Position numbers and translations under genes: made by a program. From Acidobacteriota bacterium (GTDB lineage: Bacteria; Acidobacteriota; Terriglobia; Bryobacterales; Bryobacteraceae), in NCBI GenBank assembly GCA_018268715.1, contig JAFDVZ010000027.1, positions 43,773 to 107,772 of the forward strand: a stretch of DNA of 64,000 bases, read 5' to 3'. This document shows positions 9,119 through 17,887 of this stretch, piece after piece. Positions within the stretch are counted from its first letter, which is position 1. Every line of letters starts with the position of its first letter. Under the pieces are notes generated by a model. That model was not told where the DNA came from. It did no database searches and saw only the letters and a list, made by a program, of their open reading frames with translations.

Positions 9119-12100
9119 TTAGAATGCGATTCGCAAGCCTAACTGAACGGTCCGCGTCTGGCGCTGGCCGGTGGACTTGCCGAATAACCCGCTCGCCAGG
9201 TCGGATGTGGGCTGCGTCAGATTTACGCGGTTCAGCAGGTTCGCGAACTCCCCGCGAATCTCCAGCGTCGCCCCCTCCTGGCCGATGAACCAGGGGATGT
9301 GGATCGCCTTGATCGCGTTCAGGTTCACGTTGGCCAAGCCGGGACCCTCGAACGTGTTGCGTCCCAGGTTCCCCTCCTGCCCCTTGATCGGCGTCGGGAA
9401 GTCGCTGGCCTTGAACACGCCGGTCAGGAAGTTGCTTCGGGACGCCGAAACATAGTTGCCAAAGCTGGGTGTATTCGGCAGGTCGTAGTTGAAGCCGTCG
9501 GCGTTGTAGTCGCCGGCCGGATAACTCGCGGAAGTATAGACGCTGAAGGGCAGCCCGCTTTGGAAGATGCCGGTGGCCGAGATGCGCCAGTTGCCCGCCG
9601 TGTTCTTCAGGATCGTCGAGTGGAACGGATTCGGCAACTCCCATACGGCGTCCAGCGCCAGCCGGCTCCGCACGTCGTAATCCGCGCGTCCCCACTGCCC
9701 GTTGATGTTCGAAACGTCGATGATGTTGCGCGCGTTGCCGATACCGTTGTCGTTGCTGCTCACCGCATCCACCGCGCGGCCCTTCGAGTATATCGCCTGG
9801 GCCGACCATCCACGCGCAAACCGGCGCGCCAGCGCGAACGAGAACACATTCGCCCGCGCGCTCCCAATCGTCTGGCCGTAGATAATCGATCCGAAATAGG
9901 GGTTCAGCCGCGTGAGCGAACCGTTCTGGATCAGGTTTCCTGCAAAACGGTTCACATCGGTCTGCGTGTACAGATGGACGCTGTGGTAACCCAGGTAATC
10001 CGCTTCCACCACGAAGTTCCACGGCAGCCGCCGCTGGATGGTCAGCGTATAGTTGCTCGTTTGCGGTTGGTTTGGATTGGGATCGTTGCCTCCCACTGAA
10101 ACCCGGGTTCCCACAATGTTGCCCGCCGGTCCAATCTGGAACAGGAAGCCCGGCGGCGGCGCGAAGTAGTAGCCATTCGACGAGCCTTGCTGATAGCTGA
10201 ACTTGGCCCCCGCCTGCTGGATATTGATGGACGGGTTACCGAACGCCGGGGCGTTCGTATTGGCGCCGTTGGTGCCGTACGCCAGGTTGCCGATGCGGCT
10301 GTAGAACAGGCCGTAGCCCACGCGAACCGAAGTCGAGCCGTTACCGAACACGTCCCACGCGATGGAGATCCTCGGTGCCAGGCCGTTGGGCGTGTTGTTG
10401 GCGAAGTATCCTCCGCCCCTCACCTGCATGCTGCCGTTCGCCACCTGTTGGGCGAATGTCGAGCCGTCGCCCGGCGTAAACAGCGGGAACGGAATAATGC
10501 CCTGCTGTCCGGTGGCCCAGTGGCCGAAATAGTCCCAACGCAAGCCGGGGCTGATGGTCAGCCGCTTCGACATCTTCCAGGTGTCTTGAACGTAAAGGCC
10601 CGTGTACACCGCATACAGTTTGCGGTACAGGTTGGTGGCGGTGGTGCCCGCCGCGATGTCCATGGTGGGGCCGGATTGCGAGAACGGCAGGTCCTGGGCG
10701 AAGTCCAGGATGTTGGAGAACGAGAACGACGGATGCGACAGGTTGGATTGCACCGCGTAGCCGCGCTGTCGGTCGACATCCACGCCGAACTTCAACTGGT
10801 GGTTGCCTCGCATCCAACTCAGCCCATCGTGAAACACGATGTTGTTGTGCTGGTAGCGGTAAGGGCCGGCCTGGTTGAAATTGGCGCCGATGCCGCTGAT
10901 GCTGACGTTGGGAAGGTTCGCCGCGTCGCCCGGCGCCGCCGGATAGTTGCCGCCGGCTCGCACCAGCGACGCCGAGGCTTCATTCAACAGGGAAGGCGAG
11001 AACGTGTGGGTCCAACTCAACCGCCCGAACACGCCGGTGTTCGGATAAGGGTAGGCGAGGTTCGGCCGCGAGTTGGTGATGATCGCATGTTCCCAGGGCC
11101 GGTACCAGTTGAAGTAGATGCGGTCCTTGTACCCATTCAGGTTCTGATCCACGCGTACGTTGTACTGTTGCGCCGGCTGCGAGGCGATCAGCGTGAAGGT
11201 GGCCGTTCCCACCGCCGGCAGCGTCGAAGGGAACGCCGCCGCGGAGAAACTCCCCGGGTTCGACTTCTGGACGTCGGCCACCGTGGCGATGGACGTTGTC
11301 GGCATCGCCGCCGGCGGATCGAGCGCGAAGAACTTGGCCGCCAGGGAGTTCGGGTACTGCTGCTTCACGTAATTCACAAACTCCGGCGTCTCCACCCGCA
11401 CCACCGACGTCGCCGCTGTCGAATAGCTCAAATGGTAGAAACTGCCGAAGATGAAAGTCTTGTTCTTGATGATGGGGCCGCCCGCCGTGAAGCCGTACTC
11501 ATTACGCCGGGTGGCGGGCAGCGCGCCCTGGAATTCGGTGCGGGCCGTCAGCGCATTGTTGGTGTGAAACTCCGAAAGCGTTCCGTGATAATCGTTCGTG
11601 CCCGACTTGGTGAAGACTTCGATCAAGGCGCCGCTATTGCGCCCCTTCTCGGCCGAAAACGAGTTGGCCGAAACGCGAATCTCCTGGATGGTGTCGGTCT
11701 GCGGAGTCAGGTTCGCGATGCCGTCGCGCGAGTTGCCGTTGACGCTCGTGCCGTCCACCTGGTACTCGTTCTGTTCCTGCCGCTGCCCGGCCGCGTTAAT
11801 CTGATATCCCGGCTCATTCTGGAAGCTGTCCTGCGAGTTAGCCGACCCGCTGCCGTATAGCTGTCCGCTGCCGGTGACTCCCGGCGCAAGCCACGCCACC
11901 GCCGCATACGCGTTGCGGCCCACGCTCGGCACTTCCTCCATCGTCTTTTGCTCAATCGAGCGCGAGACGTTCGAGTTGGCCGTCTCCACGGCGTTCACCG
12001 TCGCGGTCACCTCCACCTTGGCGCTTTGCTCGCCGACGTTGAGCAACGGGTACACCGTCCGCGCCTCGCCGCCGGCCAGCACCAGGTTCGTTTGCACCCA

Positions 12101-12358
12101 GGTCTTGAAGCCGGCGCAAGTCACCTCCAGCCGGTACGGTCCAGGTGGTAACTGTGTAATGCGGAAAAATCCGCTTTCTGATGTGTTGGCGCGTTGAGTC
12201 ACTTGAGTCGACTCCTGCACCAGCACTACTTGCGCGTTTGGTACGCCGGCCTGGGTGGGGTCGGTTACCGTTCCTTCAATGCTACCGCTGAACTGGGCGC
12301 TGGCTGTGAACGCAAAACACACAGCCAGAATCGAAGCCCAGAGACTTCGCTTCTGCAT
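9119..12358 (-). CDS. Oar-like TonB-dependent outer-membrane receptor with carboxypeptidase-regulatory-like domain
   Basis: The 1079-residue protein has a signal peptide (1-21) and a carboxypeptidase-regulatory-like beta-sandwich (about 22-110, starting GSIEGTVTDP). A plug domain follows (about 125-245) with 'DGTSVNGNSRDG', then a long 22-strand-type barrel ending in the aromatic terminus QLGLRIAF. A GGAGG ribosome-binding site lies 5 bases before the ATG. Acidobacteria carry many of these, and they are thought to import oligosaccharides or other large substrates with TonB energy. Its position between an isomerase gene and an exported ADPRH-fold gene points to uptake of the same sugar-containing compound (inference). 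Confidence 0.9.
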   Translation of the reverse strand: MQKRSLWASILAVCFAFTASAQFSGSIEGTVTDPTQAGVPNAQVVLVQESTQVTQRANTSESGFFRITQLPPGPYRLEVTCAGFKTWVQTNLVLAGGEARTVYPLLNVGEQSAKVEVTATVNAVETANSNVSRSIEQKTMEEVPSVGRNAYAAVAWLAPGVTGSGQLYGSGSANSQDSFQNEPGYQINAAGQRQEQNEYQVDGTSVNGNSRDGIANLTPQTDTIQEIRVSANSFSAEKGRNSGALIEVFTKSGTNDYHGTLSEFHTNNALTARTEFQGALPATRRNEYGFTAGGPIIKNKTFIFGSFYHLSYSTAATSVVRVETPEFVNYVKQQYPNSLAAKFFALDPPAAMPTTSIATVADVQKSNPGSFSAAAFPSTLPAVGTATFTLIASQPAQQYNVRVDQNLNGYKDRIYFNWYRPWEHAIITNSRPNLAYPYPNTGVFGRLSWTHTFSPSLLNEASASLVRAGGNYPAAPGDAANLPNVSISGIGANFNQAGPYRYQHNNIVFHDGLSWMRGNHQLKFGVDVDRQRGYAVQSNLSHPSFSFSNILDFAQDLPFSQSGPTMDIAAGTTATNLYRKLYAVYTGLYVQDTWKMSKRLTISPGLRWDYFGHWATGQQGIIPFPLFTPGDGSTFAQQVANGSMQVRGGGYFANNTPNGLAPRISIAWDVFGNGSTSVRVGYGLFYSRIGNLAYGTNGANTNAPAFGNPSINIQQAGAKFSYQQGSSNGYYFAPPPGFLFQIGPAGNIVGTRVSVGGNDPNPNQPQTSNYTLTIQRRLPWNFVVEADYLGYHSVHLYTQTDVNRFAGNLIQNGSLTRLNPYFGSIIYGQTIGSARANVFSFALARRFARGWSAQAIYSKGRAVDAVSSNDNGIGNARNIIDVSNINGQWGRADYDVRSRLALDAVWELPNPFHSTILKNTAGNWRISATGIFQSGLPFSVYTSASYPAGDYNADGFNYDLPNTPSFGNYVSASRSNFLTGVFKASDFPTPIKGQEGNLGRNTFEGPGLANVNLNAIKAIHIPWFIGQEGATLEIRGEFANLLNRVNLTQPTSDLASGLFGKSTGQRQTRTVQLGLRIAF

Positions 12359-12386
12359 GGAAATCCTCCAACGTGGGTGAGATACC

Positions 12387-12905
12387 TCAGTCGCCGTGCC
12401 GAAGAATCATCGGATCCTCCGGTTTCCAGAGCTCACAGGTCGATAGGGCTGTTTCGGCTTCCCGGATCAGGCCTAGCGAAATATCGTGACGTCCTCCCTC
12501 GTACGGCGTGGCGAGCCACGCCTGGAGGATGTCAATCGCCTCAAAGACTCCCGTAATCTTGCCGCCCAGGCACAGCACGTTCGAATCGTTATGCGCCCGC
12601 GTCATCCGGCCCATATAGGTGCTGGTGCACAGAGACGCGCGGACGCCGTGATACTTGTTCGCGATAATGCTCATGCCGATGCCGGTGGAGCAGATGAGAA
12701 TGCCCCGGCTGGCCTCGCCCCGCAGGATCGCTTCGGCCACCTGCGCGGCGTAGTACGGGTACCGCACGATCTCGGGCGAGTGGCAACCCGCATCGTGAAC
12801 GGCGATCTTCGCCTCCCGCAGAAACTCCACAACCTGCAGTTTCAGCTCATAGCCACCGTGGTCGTTGCCGATCCAGATGGGCGTCTGGTCCGTTGAAGCG
12901 TTCAT
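12387..12905 (-). CDS. RpiB/LacA/LacB-family sugar-phosphate isomerase
   Basis: I choose the ATG at 12905 because AGGAGG precedes it, although the spacing is only 3 bases. A GTG at 12926 would add seven residues. The protein has the family N-terminus IWIGNDHGG and the active-site loop CSTGIG with its catalytic cysteine, followed by 'HNDSNVLCLGG'. The family interconverts aldose and ketose phosphates: ribose-5-P/ribulose-5-P for RpiB, allose-6-P for some, galactose-6-P for LacAB. At about 172 residues it is slightly longer than typical RpiB (about 150). It is first in the minus-strand operon, behind a strong promoter candidate, and 28 bp ahead of the receptor gene. Confidence 0.85.
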   Translation of the reverse strand: MNASTDQTPIWIGNDHGGYELKLQVVEFLREAKIAVHDAGCHSPEIVRYPYYAAQVAEAILRGEASRGILICSTGIGMSIIANKYHGVRASLCTSTYMGRMTRAHNDSNVLCLGGKITGVFEAIDILQAWLATPYEGGRHDISLGLIREAETALSTCELWKPEDPMILRHGD

Positions 12906-12974
12906 TGGCCTCCTGAAGCGTGTCACGAAACGGTGTGATGCTCCGCGCTGCGCGGTCTTTGCGAGATCGAGTTG

Positions 12975-13003
12975 ATTCTAGGCCGGACAGATTCTCCCGT
13001 CAA
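12975..13003 (-). promoter_or_regulatory. Candidate sigma70-type promoter for isomerase-receptor-ADPRH operon
   Basis: Read on the minus strand, a TTGACG -35 box (13003-12998) is followed after 17 bases by a TAGAAT -10 box (12980-12975). It lies about 70 bp upstream of the isomerase start. The spacing is ideal and both hexamers differ from consensus by one base. Confidence 0.6.
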
Positions 13004-13045
13004 TACCGATTGGCCGTAAGTAACTCAAAACGCGACAAAAATAAA

Positions 13046-13056
13046 TGGTATTACCT
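13046..13056. promoter_or_regulatory. Candidate FadR/GntR operator
   Basis: TGGTATTACCT contains the palindrome GGTA-T-TACC and fits the FadR-subfamily operator pattern tGTnnnACa with flanking G/C pairs. It sits between the two divergent promoters, 42 bp upstream of the minus-strand -35 and 22 bp upstream of the plus-strand -35. The adjacent gene encodes a FadR-type regulator, so autoregulation and control of both arms are plausible. Only one copy was seen. Confidence 0.4.
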
Positions 13057-13078
13057 CTTACCTCTGACCAGAAAGCAG

Positions 13079-13108
13079 TTGACGGCGAGGCCCCGCTCCG
13101 TATACAAT
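13079..13108 (+). promoter_or_regulatory. Candidate promoter for the GntR-transketolase operon
   Basis: TTGACG (13079-13084) is followed by TATACAAT (13101-13108), giving a 16- or 18-base spacer depending on the hexamer chosen. The start codon at 13125 is only 16 bp beyond the -10, so the leader would be very short, with GGAG 5 bases before the ATG. Confidence 0.5.
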
Positions 13109-13124
13109 CGCTTCCGGAGACCCG

Positions 13125-13898
13125 ATGGCCGCCACCACCCGTAAGCCGAAATCCCGTTTCAAAGTCATTGGGCGAAAAGATGGCCTGGTGGACCGTGTGG
13201 TGCACGCCATTGAAGAGCAGGTGTTGACCGGACGGCTGGCCGTCGGAACCCGGCTGCCGCCGGAGCGCGAGTTCTCCGAGCAACTGGGAGTGAGCCGGCC
13301 CGTGGTCCGCGAAGCGGTCCGGATTCTCACCACCCGGGGGCTCCTCGAAACGCGGCACGGCATCGGTACGACCGTGCGCGCCATCAGCCGCGCCGATATC
13401 GTCAAGCCTCTAACTCTGTTTCTCCGCAGCCGGGGGGAAGAAGTGCGTCTGCAACACCTTCATCAGGTCCGCTCGATTCTCGAAGTGGAGAATGCCGGCC
13501 TCGCCGCCGAGCAGGGCGCCGGGACCGACATTGGGGATCTCGGCCGCATCTGCTCGGAGATGGAAGCCGCGGCGGCCGACGCCAGGGAATTCGCGCGGAA
13601 GGACACGGAGTTTCACCAGCGCCTCAGCGCCACCACGCACAATCCGCTGTTGATGCTCCTGCTCGATTCGATTCACGATCTCATGTCTGAGGTCCGCACG
13701 TTGGTCGGCGCCCAGGAGGGCTTGTTTGAACGCGTGATGCCGACTCACGTACGGATTCTCGAAGCGGTAGCCACGCACGATGCCGCCGCGGCGCGAGAGG
13801 CGATGCGCGAGCATCTCGAAATTGCGCTGGCGATACAGGTGGAGCTACTCGAAAAACAAGAGGCCGAGGCGGGCGGTAAGACCGCGGCGGCGAGGTAG
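13125..13898 (+). CDS. FadR-subfamily GntR transcriptional regulator
   Basis: The 257-residue protein has a winged helix-turn-helix at about residues 20-88 (LPPEREFSEQLGVSRPVVRE). A C-terminal all-helical FCD ligand domain spans about 105-235, with the metal/ligand residues expected in 'EFARKDTEFHQRL' and 'MPTHVRILEAV'. FCD regulators typically bind sugar acids or related metabolites and release DNA on binding. The gene starts the plus-strand arm of a divergent sugar regulon and is followed 26 bp later by the transketolase pair, so it is the probable local regulator. GGAG lies 5 bases before the ATG. Confidence 0.9.
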   Translation: MAATTRKPKSRFKVIGRKDGLVDRVVHAIEEQVLTGRLAVGTRLPPEREFSEQLGVSRPVVREAVRILTTRGLLETRHGIGTTVRAISRADIVKPLTLFLRSRGEEVRLQHLHQVRSILEVENAGLAAEQGAGTDIGDLGRICSEMEAAAADAREFARKDTEFHQRLSATTHNPLLMLLLDSIHDLMSEVRTLVGAQEGLFERVMPTHVRILEAVATHDAAAAREAMREHLEIALAIQVELLEKQEAEAGGKTAAAR

Positions 13899-13904
13899 AC
13901 TTCC

Positions 13905-13920
13905 GCAGGCCGAGGCCTGC
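13905..13920 (+). promoter_or_regulatory. Hairpin between regulator and transketolase genes
   Basis: GCAGGCC-GA-GGCCTGC is a perfect inverted repeat starting 6 bases after the regulator stop and ending 4 bases before the proposed transketolase ATG. There is no T-run, so it is not an ordinary terminator. It occupies the place of the ribosome-binding site and could set the ratio of the two products or point to a later start such as the ATG at 13985. Confidence 0.45.
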
Positions 13921-13924
13921 CCAA

Positions 13925-14815
13925 ATGGTAACCATCGACCCTATTGACGTTCTGGGACAGAACCGGAGCGCGAAGCGAGCGCGCATGCAGCAACTGGCCC
14001 AGCAGTTTCGAGTCAACGTGCTCGACATTCTGCATGACAAGGGAACCGGCCACTGGGGAGGCGCCGCGTCGGCGGCTGAGTTGCTGGTGGCGCTCTACTT
14101 CGACGCGATGAACGTCCGCCCCGCCGAACCCGCCTGGCCCGGCCGCGACCGTTTGGTGTTGAGCAAGGGCCACGCTTCCTGCATGCTCTACACGGTCCTC
14201 GCGCACCGAGGCTATTTCCCGGTCGAGGAACTCAATACCTTCCGCCAGTTGAACAGCCGCTTACAGGGCCATCCCTGCATGCGAAAGACTCCTGGCGTTG
14301 AAATGTCCACCGGCTCTCTCGGCCACGGCCTCTCGGTGGGCGTCGGAATGGCCCTAGCGGCTCGCGTCCAGAAGCGGAGTTACTGGACTTACGTCGTCAT
14401 CGGCGACGGCGACCTGAACGAAGGCCAGACCTGGGAGGCGATCATGTCGGGCGCCAAGTTCCGGCCAGAACGCCTGGTGGCCCTGGTCGACTACAACAAA
14501 GTCCAACTCGACGGACCGAGCAGCGAGATCATGCCGCTTGACCCCCTACCCGACAAATTCCGGGCGTTCGGGTGGAATGTCGCGCCGGAATGCTACGACG
14601 GTCACGACATCGCCGCCATCCTCGAATCGTTCGACTGGATGCGCGCCCAGCAGCAGTGGCCGGTCGCCATCATCTACCGCACCCATAAGGGCCGCGGCGT
14701 GTCGTTCATGGAGGATAGCGCCTACTGGCACGGATCCCCGGTCGACGACACGAGTTATGAGAAGGCCCGGGCCGAGTTACTCGCCGGCCTGGCGCGCATG
14801 GAGGCGGAGTTATGA
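13925..14815 (+). CDS. Transketolase-like, N-terminal (thiamine diphosphate-binding) subunit
   Basis: This 296-residue protein equals the PP/ThDP half of transketolase. It contains 'HWGGAASAAELLVALY', the phosphate-site 'STGSLGHGLSVGVGMALAARV', and the ThDP/Mg motif GDGDLNEGQ...ALVDYN near residues 160-190. It pairs with the next gene, which supplies the Pyr and C-terminal domains; the genes overlap by 4 bp. Split transketolases occur in sugar-catabolic clusters, where they may handle unusual ketose phosphates (for example the AptAB enzyme of apiose breakdown). The true start is uncertain, because no ribosome-binding site precedes 13925 and a later ATG at 13985 would remove 20 residues. Confidence 0.9.
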   Translation: MVTIDPIDVLGQNRSAKRARMQQLAQQFRVNVLDILHDKGTGHWGGAASAAELLVALYFDAMNVRPAEPAWPGRDRLVLSKGHASCMLYTVLAHRGYFPVEELNTFRQLNSRLQGHPCMRKTPGVEMSTGSLGHGLSVGVGMALAARVQKRSYWTYVVIGDGDLNEGQTWEAIMSGAKFRPERLVALVDYNKVQLDGPSSEIMPLDPLPDKFRAFGWNVAPECYDGHDIAAILESFDWMRAQQQWPVAIIYRTHKGRGVSFMEDSAYWHGSPVDDTSYEKARAELLAGLARMEAEL

Positions 14816-15759
14816 CGGCCGCGACCGCCGCGATGAGGGATGCGTTCGGAACAGCCTTGCTGGAACTGGGCGCGACATGCCCCGATCTGGTGGTCCTCGA
14901 TGCGGACGTGGCTACCAGCACCCGCACTTCCGCGTTCGGCAAGAAATACCCGGAGCGGTTCTTCAACGTGGGCGTCGCCGAAGCGAACATGACCGACATC
15001 GCCGCCGGCTTCGCCACCTGCGGCCTGCGTCCCGTGGTCAGCACCTTCGGCCTGTTCCTCAGCCTGAAGTGCGCCGACCAGATCCGGAACATCATCGCCT
15101 ACAACAACCTGCCGGTGGTCCTCGCCGGCAACTATGCCGGCTTCTCCGATTCCTACGACGGCGCAAGCCACCAGGCGATCCTCGACATCAGCATCCTGCG
15201 CGCCATGCCCAACATGGCCGTCATCGTCCCGGGCGACGCCGTGGAGCTGCGTCAGGCCCTGGAATTCGCGCTGAAACGGAACGGTCCCACCTACCTCCGC
15301 ATCTGCCGCAACCCCACCCCGGTGCTGTTTGACGATGCGCCGCCGTTCGAGTTCGGCCGCGTCCGCAAACTCCGCGACGGTTCCGACCTCACCATCGCCG
15401 TCAGCGGCGTGCCAACCTTCATGGCCATCGAGGCGGCCCGCCGGTTGGCGGCGCGTGGCGTCTCGGTGGACCTGCTGGAGGTGTCGACGCTGAAGCCCGT
15501 GGACGCCCAGGCGCTGGTCGAATCGGCGTCGAAGACCGGCCGCGTTCTCACCGTCGAGGAGCACACCATTGTGGGCGGCGCCGGCGGCGCCATCGCCGAA
15601 GCGATCTCCAGCCGCTGCCGCGCCGTCATCGACCGCCTCGGAATTGAGGATTGCTTCGGCGAGTCGGGCGATTACGTTCTCTTGCTCGAGAAATACGGAA
15701 TTTCGAGCCTGAATATCGAGCGTCGCGCCGACGCGCTATTGGAAAGGACAAGGCCGTGA
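14812..15759 (+). CDS. Transketolase-like, C-terminal subunit
   Basis: The 315-residue protein corresponds to the pyrimidine-binding and C-terminal domains of transketolase. It contains 'VLDADVATSTRTSAFGKKYPERFFNVGVAEANM', cited here only as the segment near residues 26-60 that carries the catalytic Glu of the VGVAEANM motif. The segment 'YAGFSDSYDGASHQ' and a C-terminal Rossmann-like domain from about residue 190 follow. It starts within the stop of the N-terminal subunit gene (ATGA overlap), as expected for stoichiometric synthesis. Its own stop overlaps the next start (GTGA). The donor and acceptor sugars are unknown. Confidence 0.9.
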   Translation: MTAATAAMRDAFGTALLELGATCPDLVVLDADVATSTRTSAFGKKYPERFFNVGVAEANMTDIAAGFATCGLRPVVSTFGLFLSLKCADQIRNIIAYNNLPVVLAGNYAGFSDSYDGASHQAILDISILRAMPNMAVIVPGDAVELRQALEFALKRNGPTYLRICRNPTPVLFDDAPPFEFGRVRKLRDGSDLTIAVSGVPTFMAIEAARRLAARGVSVDLLEVSTLKPVDAQALVESASKTGRVLTVEEHTIVGGAGGAIAEAISSRCRAVIDRLGIEDCFGESGDYVLLLEKYGISSLNIERRADALLERTRP

Positions 15760-16598
15760 AACTGGGACTGGCCGTCTCCACGGCGGATGCGCTGCCCAGC
15801 GCCTTCGTCGTGTTTCGTGACGAACTCGGCCGCGCCGTCGAGCGTTCGGCCGCCTTGGGTTACAACGGCGTCGAACTGGCGTTGCTTGACGCCGGCCAGG
15901 TGGATACCCCTCGATTGAAGGAGCGCCTCCGCGCCACCGGGCTCGATGTGCCGTGTATCTCCTCGGGCCAGGTCTTCGCCGCGGACCGTCTGTATTTCAC
16001 CCACCCCGATGCGGCCGTGCGCCAGGCCGCCGTCCAGCGGATCGTCGGCATGATTCGACTGGCGGCCGAGTTCGGCGCCAAGGTGAATACGGGCCGCGTC
16101 CGCGGCGTCATCCACGAAGGCGAGGCTGCCGCCGTCGCGGTCGAGCGTTGCCTGGAGTGCCTGCGCGCCTGCGCCGATGTCGCCGAACCCCTCGGCGTTG
16201 AACTGATCGTCGAACCTGTGAATCGCTACGAAGTCAACTTCGTGAACAATTGCGCCGAAGGGCTCGAACTCATCCATCGATGCGGCCGCAAGTGTGTCCG
16301 GCTGATGCCCGACGTCTTTCACATGAACATCGAGGACAACTCCTTCCGCCAGTCGTTTGAAGCAGGTGCGCCGTACATCTCGTATGTGCACGTGGCCGAC
16401 AGCAATCGCTTGGCCCCGGGATGGGGGCACCTCGATTTCCGCGAGATTTTCTCCGTCTTGGAAGACATCGGCTACGACGGCTGGGTCACGGCGGAGATCC
16501 TGCCGAAGCCCGATCCAGAAGCGGCCGCCGCGCAGGCCGCGCGCTTCCTGTTGCCGCTGATCGAAGAGTACTCGCGGCGAATGGCCACCGCGCGATGA
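15756..16598 (+). CDS. TIM-barrel sugar (phosphate) epimerase, IolO-like
   Basis: I place the start at the GTG at 15756, overlapping the transketolase stop by 4 bp; the open frame extends further upstream but inside that gene. The resulting 280-residue protein belongs to the AP-endonuclease-2/xylose-isomerase-like superfamily. Metal-ligand segments are visible: Glu in IVEPVNRYE, Asp/His in MPDVFHMNIED, His in YVHVADSNR and Glu in VTAEILP. From memory it resembles Thermotoga IolO (5-keto-L-gluconate epimerase) along its length, including the MKL.L.VST start and the 'HVADSNR.APG.GH.DFR' stretch. It is probably a C3 epimerase or isomerase of a ketose or keto-acid feeding the transketolase pathway. 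Confidence 0.8.
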   Translation: MKLGLAVSTADALPSAFVVFRDELGRAVERSAALGYNGVELALLDAGQVDTPRLKERLRATGLDVPCISSGQVFAADRLYFTHPDAAVRQAAVQRIVGMIRLAAEFGAKVNTGRVRGVIHEGEAAAVAVERCLECLRACADVAEPLGVELIVEPVNRYEVNFVNNCAEGLELIHRCGRKCVRLMPDVFHMNIEDNSFRQSFEAGAPYISYVHVADSNRLAPGWGHLDFREIFSVLEDIGYDGWVTAEILPKPDPEAAAAQAARFLLPLIEEYSRRMATAR

Positions 16599-17878
16599 AG
16601 ACGATCCCGCACCTGCGCTGGTGGATCGCCGGTCTGTTGGCCGCTGCGACGGCGATCAACTATCTGGACCGCCAGAACCTCCCGGTGGTCATTACAGAGA
16701 TTCAGAAGACCATTCCCATCTCCGACGCCGACTATTCCCGGCTGCAATTCTGGTTCCTGCTGGCGTATGGAGTGATGTACGCGGCGGGTGGCCGGATCAT
16801 CGACCTGCTGGGGACGCGCGCGGGCTATGCGGTCATGATCGTCTGGTGGTCCGCGGCCAATACGCTCCACGGATTTGTCACAGGCGCGGCGCAACTCGGC
16901 GTCGTCCGATTCGCGCTGGGGCTCGGCGAGGGCGGCGGCTTTCCCGGCTCCGCCAAGGCCGTGGCGGAGTGGTTCCCCGCGCGCGAGCGTTCCTTTGCGT
17001 TCGGCATGTTCAATACGGGGTCGAGCGTGGGCGCCGTAGTGGCGCCTCCCATGATCGCGTTCATCGCCACGGTGCTCAGTTGGCGTTGGGTGTTCTTCAT
17101 TTCCGGCGCGGCGGGCTTCGTTTGGGTTCTGCTATGGCTCAGCCTCTATCAGCCGCCCGCGAAGCACCGGCGCATAACGGCGGATGAGTTGCGCTATCTC
17201 GAAGCGAACCGTCCCGCCGCCGGGCCGCCGGGGCGCGCGCCGTGGTCCAGCCTGTTGGCTCTGCGGCCGGTGTGGGGTTTGTGTCTCGCCAAGTTCCTCA
17301 GCGATTCGGCCTGGTACTTCTTCATCTTCTGGCTGCCCAAGTACCTGGCCGATGTGCGGCATCTGAATATCAGGCAGATCGGCTACTATGCCTGGATTCC
17401 GTACGCGTTCGCCGGCGCCGGGAGTTTCTTCGGCGGGTGGCTGAGCAGTTACCTGATCCGTCGAGGCTGGAGCCTGGACGCCTCGCGGAAGTTGTCTCTG
17501 GGCTTCAGTGCGGCGCTCATGCCGTTGTCCCTGTTCATCGCATCGTCGCCGCTCGCCTGGGCCATCGTGTTCTTCAGCGCGGCCATGTTCGCCCACCAGT
17601 TCTGGTCCACCATCATGCAAACCCTCACCGCCGACATGTTCCCATCGAGCGCGGTGGGAGCGGTCGCGGGCCTGGTCGGAGCGTTCGGTTCGTTCGGGGG
17701 CATGCTGTTCAACCTGCTGGCCGGTGTAATTCTCTCGGCTACGCACAGCTATGTTCCGGTGTTTCTCATCGCGGGTCTGCTTCACCCTGCCTCGTTTGGC
17801 ATCGTGATGCTGATGGTGCGAAAGGTTCGTGTTCTCCATCTGGCGGCGACGCCGGTTGCCGCGGCAAGCTCCATATAA
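16595..17878 (+). CDS. MFS permease, anion:cation symporter (hexuronate-transporter-like) family
   Basis: The start is the ATG at 16595 inside the preceding stop (ATGA overlap), giving 427 residues. About twelve hydrophobic helices are visible, with family motifs INYLDRQNLPV in helix 1 and 'RFALGLGEGGGFPGSAKAV' in helix 4. This is the ACS group, which includes ExuT and other sugar-acid permeases. It would import the pathway substrate across the inner membrane, coupled to H+. Coupling by overlap to the epimerase and transketolase genes supports a common substrate. An uronate or aldonate-like sugar acid is favoured by family. Confidence 0.88.
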   Translation: MKTIPHLRWWIAGLLAAATAINYLDRQNLPVVITEIQKTIPISDADYSRLQFWFLLAYGVMYAAGGRIIDLLGTRAGYAVMIVWWSAANTLHGFVTGAAQLGVVRFALGLGEGGGFPGSAKAVAEWFPARERSFAFGMFNTGSSVGAVVAPPMIAFIATVLSWRWVFFISGAAGFVWVLLWLSLYQPPAKHRRITADELRYLEANRPAAGPPGRAPWSSLLALRPVWGLCLAKFLSDSAWYFFIFWLPKYLADVRHLNIRQIGYYAWIPYAFAGAGSFFGGWLSSYLIRRGWSLDASRKLSLGFSAALMPLSLFIASSPLAWAIVFFSAAMFAHQFWSTIMQTLTADMFPSSAVGAVAGLVGAFGSFGGMLFNLLAGVILSATHSYVPVFLIAGLLHPASFGIVMLMVRKVRVLHLAATPVAAASSI

Positions 17879-17887
17879 CTCACCCCT

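Noticed and set aside
9299..11860. Long plus-strand frames opposite the Oar-like receptor
   Set aside because: The receptor has signal, plug and barrel features, and the opposite frames read as arginine-rich shadow sequence.
16421..16594. Upstream extension of the MFS permease frame
   Set aside because: It lies inside the epimerase gene; the coupled ATG at 16595 fits the family N-terminus.
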